Positions 39,943 through 49,500 of a DNA stretch of 64,000 bases are shown piece by piece. A model generated the notes under the pieces. That model was not told the DNA's origin and ran no database searches. It worked only from the letters and a program-made list of their open reading frames with translations. The translations under genes and the position numbers were made by a program. Origin of the DNA: CAVXFS01 sp049582805 (GTDB taxonomy: Bacteria > Pseudomonadota > Gammaproteobacteria > Burkholderiales > Gallionellaceae); the NCBI GenBank assembly GCA_049582805.1, contig JBAUUR010000174.1, forward strand, positions 44,597 to 108,596, written 5' to 3'. The stretch's first letter is position 1. The number at the start of each line of letters is the position of its first letter.

Positions 39943-41633
39943 GGCCGCTCCATCATTTTCACGGCGGCGTGCATCCGCCGGAACACAAGCGGGAATCGTC
40001 CGAACTGCCCAGCGCGCGCGCGCCGTTGCCACCGCGCTTGATCCTGCCGTTGCAGCAGCACATCGGCGCCAAGGCCAAAGCCCTGGTGCAGGCCGGTGCC
40101 GAGGTGCTGAAAGGCCAGATGCTGGCATGCGCCGACGGCACCTTGAGCGCCGCCATCCACGCGCCGACCTCGGGCACGGTGCTGTCCGTGGATTACCACG
40201 CGGTGCCGCACCCTTCCGGCCTGCCGGACCTGTGCATCACGCTCGAACCGGACGGTGCTGAGCGCTGGATCGAGAAAGCGCATTTTGATTACCGGGCCTT
40301 GCGGAAAGAAGAACTGCTGGCCAGATTGCGCGACGGCGGCATCGTCGGCCTGGGCGGAGCCACTTTTCCTACCCACGTAAAATTCACCGCGCAGGCGGTA
40401 CAGACGCTGTTACTGAACGGCGCCGAATGCGAGCCGTGGATTACCACCGACGACCGCCTGATGCGCGAACGCGCCGCCGAAATCGTGCAGGGCATAGCCA
40501 TCCTGCGCCATCTGGTGAACCCGGCCGAGACGGTGATCGGTATCGAGGACAATAAGCCGCAGGCCATTGCCGCCATGCAACAGGCCTGTACCGGCACTGA
40601 TATCGAAGTCGTCACGGTGCCCACGCTCTATCCAAGCGGCGGCGAAAAACAATTGATCAGGATCCTGACCGGCAAGGAAGTGCCTTCCGGTGGCCGACCG
40701 CTCAACATCGGCGTGGCCTGCTGCAATGTGGCGACGGCTTATGCGGTAAACCGCATGGTCAGCCACGGCGAGCCGCTGATCTCGCGCCTGGTCACTGTCA
40801 CCGGCAGTGTCAAGACACCACAGAATTTCGAGGTGCTGCTCGGCACGCCGATTGATCAACTGGTGCAGCTCGCGGACGGCTCTTTGCCCGGCTCCGACGG
40901 CTTTATCATTGGTGGCCCGATGATGGGATTGCATGTTGATAACGGTCAGTTGCCGGTGGTCAAGGGCACCAACTGCATCATCGTCAAATCGCCGCAACTG
41001 TTCCCTCCGCCGCCGCCGGCGCTGCCCTGCATACGCTGTACGCGCTGCGCCGAGGTATGCCCGGCGGATTTGCAGCCGCAGGAGCTTTACTGGTTCGCCA
41101 GGGCGAAAAATTTCGGCAAGGCGCAGGAATATCACCTGTTTGACTGCATCGAGTGCGGCGCCTGCAGCTATGTCTGCCCCAGCCATATCCCGCTGGTGCA
41201 ATATTATCGTTTTGCCAAGAGCGAGATCTGGACGCGCGAGAAGGAAAAAGCCGCCGCCGATGCCGCGCGCGAACGGCACGAATTGCGCCTGGAGCGTATC
41301 GAGCGCGACAAGCGCGAGAAGGCCGAAAAGCTGGCGCAGAAGGAAAGAGCCGCCACAGCCGCCAAGCCCGTTGCCGCGGCCGGAATCCAGGCAACCGGCC
41401 CCGCCCTAACCCCAACTCAGGCTGCGGAGGCATTACCGGCGGCGGCAACTGATCCGGCACAAGCACTGATCCAGGCCGCCATCGAACGTGCCAGGCAACA
41501 GGCCGCCGCCGTCAAACCGAAGAACACCGAGAACCTGACGCCGCAACAAAAGGCCGAGATCGCCGCCATCGAGGCGCGCCGCGTCCACATCCGTGAACTC
41601 GCGCGCCCCAACATCGAGTTGCCCAAGGAATAG
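39939..41633 (+). CDS. rnfC: Rnf complex subunit C
   Basis: 564 residues from ATG 39939 (MRPLHHFHGGVHPPEHK). NADH/FMN part: GIVGLGGATFPTHVK, LLNGAECEPWITTDD, FIIGGPMMG. Two ferredoxin motifs, CIRCTRCAEVCP and CIECGACSYVCP. The C-terminal ~130 residues are Ala/Lys/Glu-rich, a variable tail typical of proteobacterial RnfC. The long earlier start at 39603 is inside rnfB in another frame and is rejected. Confidence 0.96.
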   Translation: MRPLHHFHGGVHPPEHKRESSELPSARAPLPPRLILPLQQHIGAKAKALVQAGAEVLKGQMLACADGTLSAAIHAPTSGTVLSVDYHAVPHPSGLPDLCITLEPDGAERWIEKAHFDYRALRKEELLARLRDGGIVGLGGATFPTHVKFTAQAVQTLLLNGAECEPWITTDDRLMRERAAEIVQGIAILRHLVNPAETVIGIEDNKPQAIAAMQQACTGTDIEVVTVPTLYPSGGEKQLIRILTGKEVPSGGRPLNIGVACCNVATAYAVNRMVSHGEPLISRLVTVTGSVKTPQNFEVLLGTPIDQLVQLADGSLPGSDGFIIGGPMMGLHVDNGQLPVVKGTNCIIVKSPQLFPPPPPALPCIRCTRCAEVCPADLQPQELYWFARAKNFGKAQEYHLFDCIECGACSYVCPSHIPLVQYYRFAKSEIWTREKEKAAADAARERHELRLERIERDKREKAEKLAQKERAATAAKPVAAAGIQATGPALTPTQAAEALPAAATDPAQALIQAAIERARQQAAAVKPKNTENLTPQQKAEIAAIEARRVHIRELARPNIELPKE

Positions 41634-41637
41634 GCCC

Positions 41638-42666
41638 ATGCTGTCATCCCCCTTCATCAGCAAATCAGACAGCGTAGCGCGCATCATGCTCATGGTGCTG
41701 CTCGCGTTGGCACCCGGCATCGCGCTCTACGTCTGGTATTACGGCGCGGCGATACTGGTTTCGATCGCTCTGGCGAGCCTCACCGCGCTGGCGACCGAAG
41801 CCGCGATGCTCAAGCTGCGCGGCCGACCGGTCAAACCGTTTCTGTCGGACAACAGCGCGCTGCTCACCGCCTGGCTGCTGGCACTGTCCATCCCGCCGCT
41901 GGCGCCGTGGTGGCTGATCGTGGTCGGCACGGCGTTCGCCATTTCCGTCGCCAAACAACTATATGGCGGGCTCGGCAACAACCCGTTCAATCCCGCGATG
42001 GTCGGCTACGCGGTGCTGATCATTTCCTTCCCGGCGCAGATGACGCACTGGATATCCCCGTTGGGACTTAGCCAAACCGAACTCAGCTTCGCCGACCAGC
42101 TGGCTTACATCTTCGGTGGACGATTGCCGCCGGCGGTAACGCTGGATGCAGTTACCATGTCCACTCCTTTGGACACGCTGAAAACGCAACTTCATCTCAA
42201 CCGTCCGATTGCGGATATTTTCAGCATGCCGATCTATGGCTATCTGGCAGGCAAGGGCAGCGAAATGGTGGCGCTGGGCTTCCTCGCGGGCGGCGTCTAT
42301 CTGCTGTTCCGCCGCATCATAACCTGGCACATTCCGGTCGTCTTCCTCGGCACGCTGTTCGCCGTGGCGAGCCTTTTCCATCTGGTCGATCCTGCGCACT
42401 ACACCGAACCGCTGTTCCACCTGACTGCGGGCGCGGCGATGCTCGGCGCGTTCTTCATTCTCACGGACCCGGTGACCGGCCCGACCACGCCGAAAGGCAA
42501 ATTTATCTTTGCTGCGGGCGCCGGCATTCTCACCTATCTCATCCGTGTGTTCGGCGGCTTTCCCGATGGTGTGGCGTTCGCCACGCTGCTGATGAACATC
42601 AGCGTACCGATTATTGACGCCTACACCCAGCCGAAAGTATTCGGCCACAGAGGCGGCGAAAAATGA
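41638..42666 (+). CDS. rnfD: Rnf complex membrane flavoprotein subunit D
   Basis: 342 residues from ATG 41638 (MLSSPFISKSDSVARIMLM). About ten membrane helices, with GLGNNPFNPAMVGYAVLI and FFILTDPVTGPTTPKG. The covalent-FMN Thr region reads LDAVTMSTPLD; many relatives have TxATP, so the Ser is a mild departure with Thr retained. Flavin attachment needs ApbE, not encoded in this window. Overlaps rnfG by 4 bp. Confidence 0.95.
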   Translation: MLSSPFISKSDSVARIMLMVLLALAPGIALYVWYYGAAILVSIALASLTALATEAAMLKLRGRPVKPFLSDNSALLTAWLLALSIPPLAPWWLIVVGTAFAISVAKQLYGGLGNNPFNPAMVGYAVLIISFPAQMTHWISPLGLSQTELSFADQLAYIFGGRLPPAVTLDAVTMSTPLDTLKTQLHLNRPIADIFSMPIYGYLAGKGSEMVALGFLAGGVYLLFRRIITWHIPVVFLGTLFAVASLFHLVDPAHYTEPLFHLTAGAAMLGAFFILTDPVTGPTTPKGKFIFAAGAGILTYLIRVFGGFPDGVAFATLLMNISVPIIDAYTQPKVFGHRGGEK

Positions 42667-43310
42667 TGGAGTCTCCCGCCAAGGCTTCTTTGCTGACCGG
42701 CCTTAATCTTCTGTTCTTCACCGTAATCGGCACTGCCGTGCTGGCCTTCACTTTCAGCCAGACCAGGATCACCATCGCGCACAGCGAGGAGCAGGAACGG
42801 CTGAAGCTGATCTTGCAGATCGTGCCTCCGGAGCTGGCCGACAACGACATCATCCATGACACGCTGACCATCCCGCCCGACCCGTTGCTCGGCACCGACG
42901 ACAATACCGTCGCCTATCGCGCCCGCCTCCACGGCGAGCCTTCCGCTGTGGTGCTGGAAGCCGTGGCGCCCGACGGTTACAGCGGCAAGATCAGCCTGAT
43001 CCTGTCGATCCGCGCCAACGGCGAAATAGCCGGCGTGCGCGTAGTGTCGCACAAGGAAACGCCGGGGCTGGGCGATTACATCGACTTGACAAAGAGCCCG
43101 TGGATCAAGGGATTTGACGGCAAGTCGCTCGCCATGTACAAAGAGGCCGACTGGAAGGTAAAGAAGGATGGCGGCCAGTTCGATTACATGGCGGGCGCCA
43201 CCATCACGCCGCGCGCGGTGGTCAAGGCTGTGCACAAGGCCTTGCTGTATTTTGCAGCGAACCGCGGCAAATTGTTCGCGCCAGTTGCAATAGGCGATGC
43301 TAAACCCTGA
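42663..43310 (+). CDS. rnfG: Rnf complex subunit G, covalent flavoprotein
   Basis: 215 residues. One N-terminal membrane helix, then a periplasmic FMN-binding domain. SHKETPGLGDYID and the flavinylation site AGATITPRAVVKAV (Thr of the GATxT type) are present. Accepts covalent FMN from ApbE. The next gene, rnfE, is 130 bp away because a palindromic repeat intervenes. Confidence 0.95.
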   Translation: MMESPAKASLLTGLNLLFFTVIGTAVLAFTFSQTRITIAHSEEQERLKLILQIVPPELADNDIIHDTLTIPPDPLLGTDDNTVAYRARLHGEPSAVVLEAVAPDGYSGKISLILSIRANGEIAGVRVVSHKETPGLGDYIDLTKSPWIKGFDGKSLAMYKEADWKVKKDGGQFDYMAGATITPRAVVKAVHKALLYFAANRGKLFAPVAIGDAKP

Positions 43311-43329
43311 GTAGCCACAACAGTTCCTT

Positions 43330-43422
43330 CCCCCTTGCAGGGGGACGGGTAGGATGGGGGTAGAACAGTGGGAAAACAGAATTTCTACCCCCTCCCCAGC
43401 CCTCCCCCTGCAAGGGGGAGGG
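43330..43422. repeat. C5TTGCAG5 inverted repeat within the rnf operon
   Basis: Left arm 43330-43365 and right arm 43383-43422: CCCCCTTGCAGGGGG units, with TTCTACCCCC and its complement as inner arms, pair with each other. This repeat type is common in proteobacterial intergenic DNA. It separates rnfG from rnfE in an otherwise overlapping operon; a good ribosome site (GGAGG) follows for rnfE. Confidence 0.8.
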
Positions 43423-43440
43423 AGTTATAGGAGGTAACAA

Positions 43441-44148
43441 ATGAACGTTGAACAGTATAAAGACATCCTGCATAACGGCGTCTGGAAGCAGAATACCGGC
43501 GTGGTGCAACTGCTCGGCATGTGCCCTCTGCTGGCGGTGAGCAGCACGGTGGTCAATGGCGTCAGTCTCGGACTCGCCACCACGCTGGTGATGGCGCTGA
43601 GCAACGTCACCGTCGCGCCGATCCGTAATATCATCCCGAATGAAATACGCATCCCGGTCTATATTCTGGTGATCGCGGTGCTGGTCACCGTGGTGCAACT
43701 CAGCATGAACGCCTACATGTACGGCCTGTATCTGGTGCTGGGCATTTTCATTCCGCTGATTGTCACCAACTGCATCGTGCTGGCGCGTGTGGAGTCATTC
43801 GCCTCGAAGAATCCCCCGCTGGCCGCCGCGCTGGATGGCTTCGCCATGGGCCTGGGATTGACTGCTGTGCTCGCCGTGCTCGGCGCAATGCGCGAAATCA
43901 TCGGCAAAGGCACCCTGCTTTCCGGCATAGATCTGGCGCTGGGCGAACCGGCCAAGGCCTGGGTAATCCATGTCATCCCCGACTACCACGGCTTCCTGCT
44001 CGCCATCCTGCCGCCCGGCGCCTTCATCGGGCTGGGACTATTAATCGCCGGCAAGAACTGGCTCAACCTGAGGGCCGAGCGCAAACTGAAAGGCAGCAGC
44101 GCCAGCATCACGCCGGTGGATGGCGGGTGTGTGCCTGCGACACACTGA
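43441..44148 (+). CDS. rnfE: Rnf complex subunit E
   Basis: 235 residues, homologous to RnfA: LGMCPLLAVSSTVVNG and GIFIPLIVTNCIVLAR carry the membrane iron site. Six helices. Start ATG 43441 with AGGAGGT eight bases upstream. Last subunit of the complex, before nth as in the E. coli rsx-nth order. Confidence 0.96.
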   Translation: MNVEQYKDILHNGVWKQNTGVVQLLGMCPLLAVSSTVVNGVSLGLATTLVMALSNVTVAPIRNIIPNEIRIPVYILVIAVLVTVVQLSMNAYMYGLYLVLGIFIPLIVTNCIVLARVESFASKNPPLAAALDGFAMGLGLTAVLAVLGAMREIIGKGTLLSGIDLALGEPAKAWVIHVIPDYHGFLLAILPPGAFIGLGLLIAGKNWLNLRAERKLKGSSASITPVDGGCVPATH

Positions 44149-44191
44149 GCAGGCACAAGGAACGTTATCTTGGAACGAATTTTTCAGCAAA

Positions 44192-44258
44192 TAGGCTGGG
44201 GTGAGGCACGAACCCCAGCCTACGACTGTTTGTAGGTGCAAATTCATTCGCACCTGCA
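44192..44258. repeat. Two palindromes between rnfE and nth
   Basis: GGCTGGGGT and ACCCCAGCC pair at 44192-44222. GTAGGTGC and GCACCTGC pair at 44233-44257 with an ATTCATTC loop. Both are of types dispersed in many genomes. The 133-bp gap holds nothing else. Confidence 0.7.
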
Positions 44259-44281
44259 AATAAAGCCCATACAAACATTTC

Positions 44282-44914
44282 ATGAACCCCGCCAAACGTC
44301 TGCAAATCTTCACGCGCTTCCGCGCCGCCAATCCGCACCCGACCACCGAGCTGGAGTATTCCACGCCGTTCGAGCTGCTGGTCGCGGTGATCCTGTCGGC
44401 GCAGGCCACCGATGTGAGCGTGAACGCGGCGACACGCAAGCTGTTCCCGGTGGCGAACACGCCGCAGGCGCTGCTCGATCTCGGTGAAGACAAGCTGCAC
44501 GAATATGTGCAGCGCATCGGTCTGTACCAGACCAAATCCAGGCACATCATCCGGATGTGCCGCATGCTGCTGGAACAGCACGGCGGGAAGGTGCCGCAGA
44601 CGCGCGAGGAGCTCGAAGCCTTGCCCGGCGTGGGACGCAAGACCGCCAACGTGGTGCTCAACACCGCCTTCGGCCAGCCGACCATCGCGGTGGACACGCA
44701 CATCTTCCGCGTTGCCAACCGCACCGGCATCGCACCGGGCAAGGACGTGCTGGAAGTGGAAAAAAAGCTGCTCAAGCTCGTGCCCGACGAATTCCGGCAC
44801 GATGCGCATCACTGGCTGCTCCTGCACGGGCGCTACATCTGCCAGGCACGCAAGCCGAAATGCGCGCAGTGTTTGATAATGGACTTGTGCGAGTACAAGG
44901 AGAAGACGGCCTGA
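44282..44914 (+). CDS. nth: Endonuclease III
   Basis: 210 residues. HhH motif with catalytic Lys, LPGVGRKTANVVLN; catalytic Asp in VDTHIFRVANR; [4Fe-4S] ligands CQARKPKCAQCLIMDLC. Removes oxidised pyrimidines from DNA. Usual rnf-nth synteny. Its TGA overlaps the next ATG. Confidence 0.96.
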   Translation: MNPAKRLQIFTRFRAANPHPTTELEYSTPFELLVAVILSAQATDVSVNAATRKLFPVANTPQALLDLGEDKLHEYVQRIGLYQTKSRHIIRMCRMLLEQHGGKVPQTREELEALPGVGRKTANVVLNTAFGQPTIAVDTHIFRVANRTGIAPGKDVLEVEKKLLKLVPDEFRHDAHHWLLLHGRYICQARKPKCAQCLIMDLCEYKEKTA

Positions 44915-45336
44915 TGTTCAATCCGTCGCGCGACGAAGCGCGAAATTTCCTGTTCGAAACCTGGCGCAAGTGGCGCGAAGGCTCGCTGCTGACGCCGCTG
45001 GAAGACCTCGCCGCACAACTGATCGAGAAGCACCCGGAACATCACGAATTGATGTCCACGCCGGAAAGTTTCCAGGACAAGGATTACCTGCCGGAGCACG
45101 GCGCGACCAATCCCTTCCTGCACCTGATGATGCACCTGACCATCGAGGAGCAGATTTCCATCGACCAGCCGCCCGGCATCCGCGCGCATTTCGAGCGACT
45201 GACGCGCAAATATGCATCGGAGCATGAAGCGCAACACGCGATGATGGAATGCCTGGGCGAGATGCTGTGGCAGGCGCAGCGCAACCGCAGCGCGCCGGAT
45301 GCGGCGATTTATTTATCCTGTCTGGAACAACAGTAA
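44914..45336 (+). CDS. DUF1841 family protein
   Basis: 140 residues from ATG 44914 (MFNPSRDEARNFLFETWRKW). Helical, no membrane segment or signal. Conserved ATNPFLHLMMHLTIEEQISIDQPPGIR and HAMMECLGEMLWQAQRN. Function unknown. Overlaps nth and the adenosyltransferase by one base each, so made as part of the same message. A longer start at 44557 lies inside nth and is rejected. Confidence 0.82.
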   Translation: MFNPSRDEARNFLFETWRKWREGSLLTPLEDLAAQLIEKHPEHHELMSTPESFQDKDYLPEHGATNPFLHLMMHLTIEEQISIDQPPGIRAHFERLTRKYASEHEAQHAMMECLGEMLWQAQRNRSAPDAAIYLSCLEQQ

Positions 45337-45884
45337 TGGCCAACCGCCTGAGCAAGATCACAACCCGCACCGGCGATGACGGCACTACCGGCCTGGCCGA
45401 TGGCAGCCGCGTGGCGAAAGACAGCCCACGCATCGCCGCGATTGGCAGCGTGGACGAACTCAACAGCCATCTCGGCATGCTGCTCGCCGAACAATTGCCG
45501 CCGGATCTGCGCGAATTGCTGCTGCAAGTGCAGAACCAGTTGTTCGACCTCGGCGGCGCGCTGGCGCTGCCGGAACGCCACATATTTCCAGAAACGCACG
45601 TTACCCAGATGGATACCGCGATTGCCCATTACAACACCGGCCTGCCGCCGCTGAAGGAATTCGTCCTGCCCGGCGGAACGCGCAGCGCCGCGCTGTGCCA
45701 TGTCGCGCGCAGTATGGCGCGTCGCGCGGAACGCGATCTTGTTGCACTTGCACACAGCGAAACCGTGCCACAAGCCGGGCTGCCCTACCTTAACCGTCTT
45801 TCTGACTTGCTGTTCATCCTGTGCCGTGTGCTGAATCGTGCGGCAGAACAGGAAGAAACCATGTGGGCCAGGAAAGCCCCCTGA
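45336..45884 (+). CDS. Cob(I)yrinic acid a,c-diamide / cob(I)alamin adenosyltransferase, PduO type
   Basis: 182 residues from ATG 45336 (MANRLSKITTRTGDDGTTGLADGSRV). Signature TRTGDDGTTGLADG, IAAIGSVDELNSHLG and RSMARRAERDLVAL for ATP and corrinoid binding. It attaches the adenosyl group to cobalamin. With the FecCD/BtuCD transporter at 5.5-7.2 kb this suggests use of imported corrinoids, though the two loci are far apart. Convergent with thpR. Confidence 0.93.
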   Translation: MANRLSKITTRTGDDGTTGLADGSRVAKDSPRIAAIGSVDELNSHLGMLLAEQLPPDLRELLLQVQNQLFDLGGALALPERHIFPETHVTQMDTAIAHYNTGLPPLKEFVLPGGTRSAALCHVARSMARRAERDLVALAHSETVPQAGLPYLNRLSDLLFILCRVLNRAAEQEETMWARKAP

Positions 45885-45894
45885 CAGAACTGTC

Positions 45895-46434
45895 TCAACG
45901 CAATCCGAAACGCGCCAATACTTCGTAGCGGACACCCTGCTCCCCGCTCGCCGACTGCACCAGCGCAAAGTCTTGCGCCAGCCATTCCACTTTCTGCATC
46001 TGCGGCAAGGGTGCATCATTCCAGTGCGCATTGCGCAGCAAGGTAACGTGCGGCTGGTAGGGGCGTTTATCGAAATGAAAGCAGTGTCTGGCCAGCTTTT
46101 TTTCCAGTACTTGCACCAGGCCTGACATTGGCGGCGGTATGGCATGCGGTGCGGCAAACACGATGTGATTATGCCCCCAATAGCGAGCCACATCAAAAAC
46201 CAGCCGGAAGGGCTTTCCCGAAATTTCCTGCGCCGCCAGCTGCAGAGCCTCCAAGCGATGCAGTGCCACGTCGCCGACAAACACCAGCGAGGCATGCAGG
46301 GTTTCGGCGCGCATGATGCGGCCGCCGCACAATTGATGCAGCGGCGGCTGCCACGCAGCCAGCGCGGCGCGCTCGGCATCATTCGGCCATAACGCAAAAA
46401 AAACGCGGGCGTTCTGTTTTGCAGGGTTGTCCAT
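45895..46434 (-). CDS. thpR: RNA 2',3'-cyclic phosphodiesterase
   Basis: 179 residues from ATG 46434 (MDNPAKQNARVFFALWP). 2H phosphoesterase with two His motifs, ETLHASLVFVG (HAS in place of HxT) and PHVTLLRNAH. Family opens 2',3'-cyclic phosphates in RNA ends. An upstream ATG at 46548 gives a Cys/Arg-rich run without family support. Divergent from the DUF3683 gene by about 114 bp. Confidence 0.88.
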   Translation of the reverse strand: MDNPAKQNARVFFALWPNDAERAALAAWQPPLHQLCGGRIMRAETLHASLVFVGDVALHRLEALQLAAQEISGKPFRLVFDVARYWGHNHIVFAAPHAIPPPMSGLVQVLEKKLARHCFHFDKRPYQPHVTLLRNAHWNDAPLPQMQKVEWLAQDFALVQSASGEQGVRYEVLARFGLR

Positions 46435-46513
46435 CGTTGCGATGGTAAAACATTTATTGGCGGTTCCCAATAACCCTGCTCCAATGCATGTCGAGCGGCA
46501 CCGCGCATTACGG

Positions 46514-46519
46514 TAGAAT
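46514..46519 (+). promoter_or_regulatory. -10-like TAGAAT before the DUF3683 gene
   Basis: GGTAGAATGCGCACC at 46512-46526; the same string occurs at 61671-61685 before the Sel1 lipoprotein gene. Likely an extended -10 element; no clear -35. Confidence 0.35.
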
Positions 46520-46547
46520 GCGCACCTTGGTTTCGCTTGCATGCACA

Positions 46548-49500
46548 ATGACCGTCCGTTTAAGAGAAATCCCCTACAACTACACCTCGTTCTCGGATCG
46601 CGAGATAACCATCCGCATCCTCGGCCACGAGGCGTGGGACATCGTCAACGGCCTGCGCGACGAGCGCCGCACCGGGCGTTCCGCGCGCATGCTGTACGAA
46701 GTGCTGGGCGACATCTGGGTGGTGCAGCGCAATCCCTATTTGCAGGACGATCTGCTGAACAATCCCGGGCGGCGCGGCGCGCTGGTCAACGCACTGCGCC
46801 ATCGCCTGCATGCCATCGAGGAACGCCGCCAGAACAACGAGGAGGTGAAACGCCTGCTGCAATTGGCACATCATGCCGTCAACCAGTTTTCTGCCGACTT
46901 CGAACACACACTGCAACAACGGCGGCGCGTGCTGCGCGCGCTGGCCAAACATACCCGCCGCGACAATATCCAGTTCGACGGCCTGGCGCGCGTAGCGCAC
47001 GTGACCGACGCCACCGACTGGCGCGTGGAGTATCCCTTTGTGGTGCTGTCGCCGGATACGGAAGAAGAAGTCGCGCCGCTGGTGCGCGCCTGCATAGCAC
47101 TCAAGCTCACCCTGATCCCGCGCGGCGGCGGCACCGGCTACACCGGCGGCGCGGTGCCACTGGACAAGTTTTCCGCCGTGATCAATACCGAAAAACTCGA
47201 CGCGCTGTCCGCCGTGGAGATGCGGCAATTGCCCGGCCTGGATCAATTGACCGCCACCATCCACTGCGGCGCAGGCGTGGTAACGCGGCGCGTAATGGAA
47301 GCGGCGGAAGCGGCCAACCTGGTGTTTGCCGTGGACCCGACTTCGGCCGATGCCTCGTGCATCGGCGGCAATGTGGCGATGAACGCGGGCGGCAAGAAAG
47401 CCGTGCTGTGGGGCACCGCGCTGGACAACCTGGCGTCGTGGAAAATGGTGACGCCGGACGGCTTGTGGATGACGGTGGAACGGCTGGAACACAACCTTGG
47501 CAAGATCCACGCTGTGGACATGACGCGCTTCCGCATCAGCCGCTTTGAACTGGACGGCAAGACGCCGCACTGTCCGCCGGAGATACTCGAAATACCCGGC
47601 GGCAAGTTCCGCAAGGCCGGATTGGGCAAGGATGTGACCGACAAGTTCCTGTCCGGGCTGCCCGGGATCCAGAAGGAAGGCTGCGATGGCATCATCACCT
47701 CGGCGCGCTTCATCCTGCACCACGCCCATGCGCATACGCGCACGGTGTGCCTGGAATTCTTCGGCCAGGTGCGCGAGGCGGTGCCCGCCATCGTCGAGAT
47801 CAAGGATTATCTCGATGCGCATGCGCAGGCGGAACTTGCCGGACTGGAACACCTGGACGAGCGTTACCTGAAAGCCGTGGGCTATGCCACCAAATCCAAG
47901 CGCGGCGCGCGGCCCAAGATGGTATTGCTCGCCGATGTGGTAAGCGACGATGCCGATGCGGCAGGTGCCGCAGCGTCGGCAATCGTGCGCCTGGCCAATC
48001 TGCGCCACGGCGAGGGCTTTATCGCGGTATCCGCCGAGGCGCGCAAGAACTTCTGGCTGGATCGCGCTCGCACTGCCGCCATCGCCAAACATACCAACGC
48101 CTTCAAGATCAACGAGGACGTGGTGATCCCGCTGCCGCGCATGGGCGATTACTGCGACGGCGTGGAACGCATCAACATCGAGTTGTCGCTCAGCAACAAA
48201 CTGAAACTGCTGGAAACGCTGGCTGAATTTTTTGCCGGCGAACTGCCGCTGTACTACCAGGACGATGCGCAAGTCGGCTCCGCCGAACTGCTCGGCAACC
48301 GCGCCCAACAGGCGCGCGACCTGCTGGCCGATGTATGCCTGCGCTGGCAATGGCTGCTGGACAACCTGGACAAACCCAGTTCCGAGCTGGAAGACGTAAG
48401 CCCTGAGTTAAACCCAACTAACAACTTACGTCTTACGTCTAACGACTCAACCGTCTTCCACGCCCTGCAGGACCACACCATCCGCGCCTCGTGGAAGCTG
48501 GAAGTGCGCGAACCATTGCAGCAGATATTCGGCGGGCGCACTTACCAGACCATACTCGAGCAATGCGAGGCGATCCATGCGCGCGTGCTGAAAAGTCGCG
48601 TATTTATCGCACTGCACATGCATGCGGGCGATGGCAACGTGCACACCAATATCCCGGTCAACTCCGACGACTATGCCATGCTGCAACAGGCCAACGGCGC
48701 GGTGGAGCGCATCATGCGCCTGGCCAAGCAACTGGGCGGGGTGATCTCCGGCGAGCACGGCATCGGCATTACCAAGTTCGACTTCCTCGAGCCGCAGGAG
48801 ATTGCCGAGTTTGCTGCCTACAAGAACCGCATCGATGCGGAAGGCCGCTTCAACAAGGGCAAGCTGCTGAGCGGCGGCAACCTGGAACGCGCCTACACGC
48901 CCAGCTTCAACCTGATGGAACTGGAGAGCCTGATCCTGGAGAAGAGCGAACTGGGCCAGATTTCCGACTCGATCAAGAATTGCCTGCGCTGCGGCAAGTG
49001 CAAACCGGTGTGCAACACGCACGTGCCGCGCGCCAACCTATTGTATTCGCCGCGCAACAAGATACTCGGCGCATCGCTGCTGATAGAGGCGTTTCTGTAC
49101 GAGGAGCAGACGCGGCGCGGCATCTCCACCGCGCATTTCGACGAGTTCGGCGATGTGGCCGACCACTGCACGGTGTGCCATAAATGCAAGAACCCCTGCC
49201 CGGTGGACATCGATTTCGGCGACGTGTCCATCGCCATGCGCAATTTTCTGCGCAAGCAGGGCAAGAAGAAATTCAATGCGGGCACGGCGGCAGGCATGCT
49301 GTTCCTGAACGCCACCGACCCGGTCACCATCAAGCTGGTGCGCAAGACAATGATTGAGTGGGGCTACAAGGCGCAACGCCTTGGCCATCTGCTGGGCAAG
49401 CATTTCGGATTGATACGCGATCAAACCACGCGTCCTCCTGCCACGCTGGGGCGTCCACCGCTCAAGGCGCAAGTGATCCATTTCATCAACAAGCCGATGC

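Noticed and set aside
39130..40128. 332-codon minus-strand frame across rnfA-rnfC
   Set aside because: Antisense shadow of three certain rnf genes.
46560..48350. 596-codon minus-strand open frame
   Set aside because: It lies fully antisense to the DUF3683/FAD gene, whose motifs are clear; the GC-rich coding bias gives long antisense frames.
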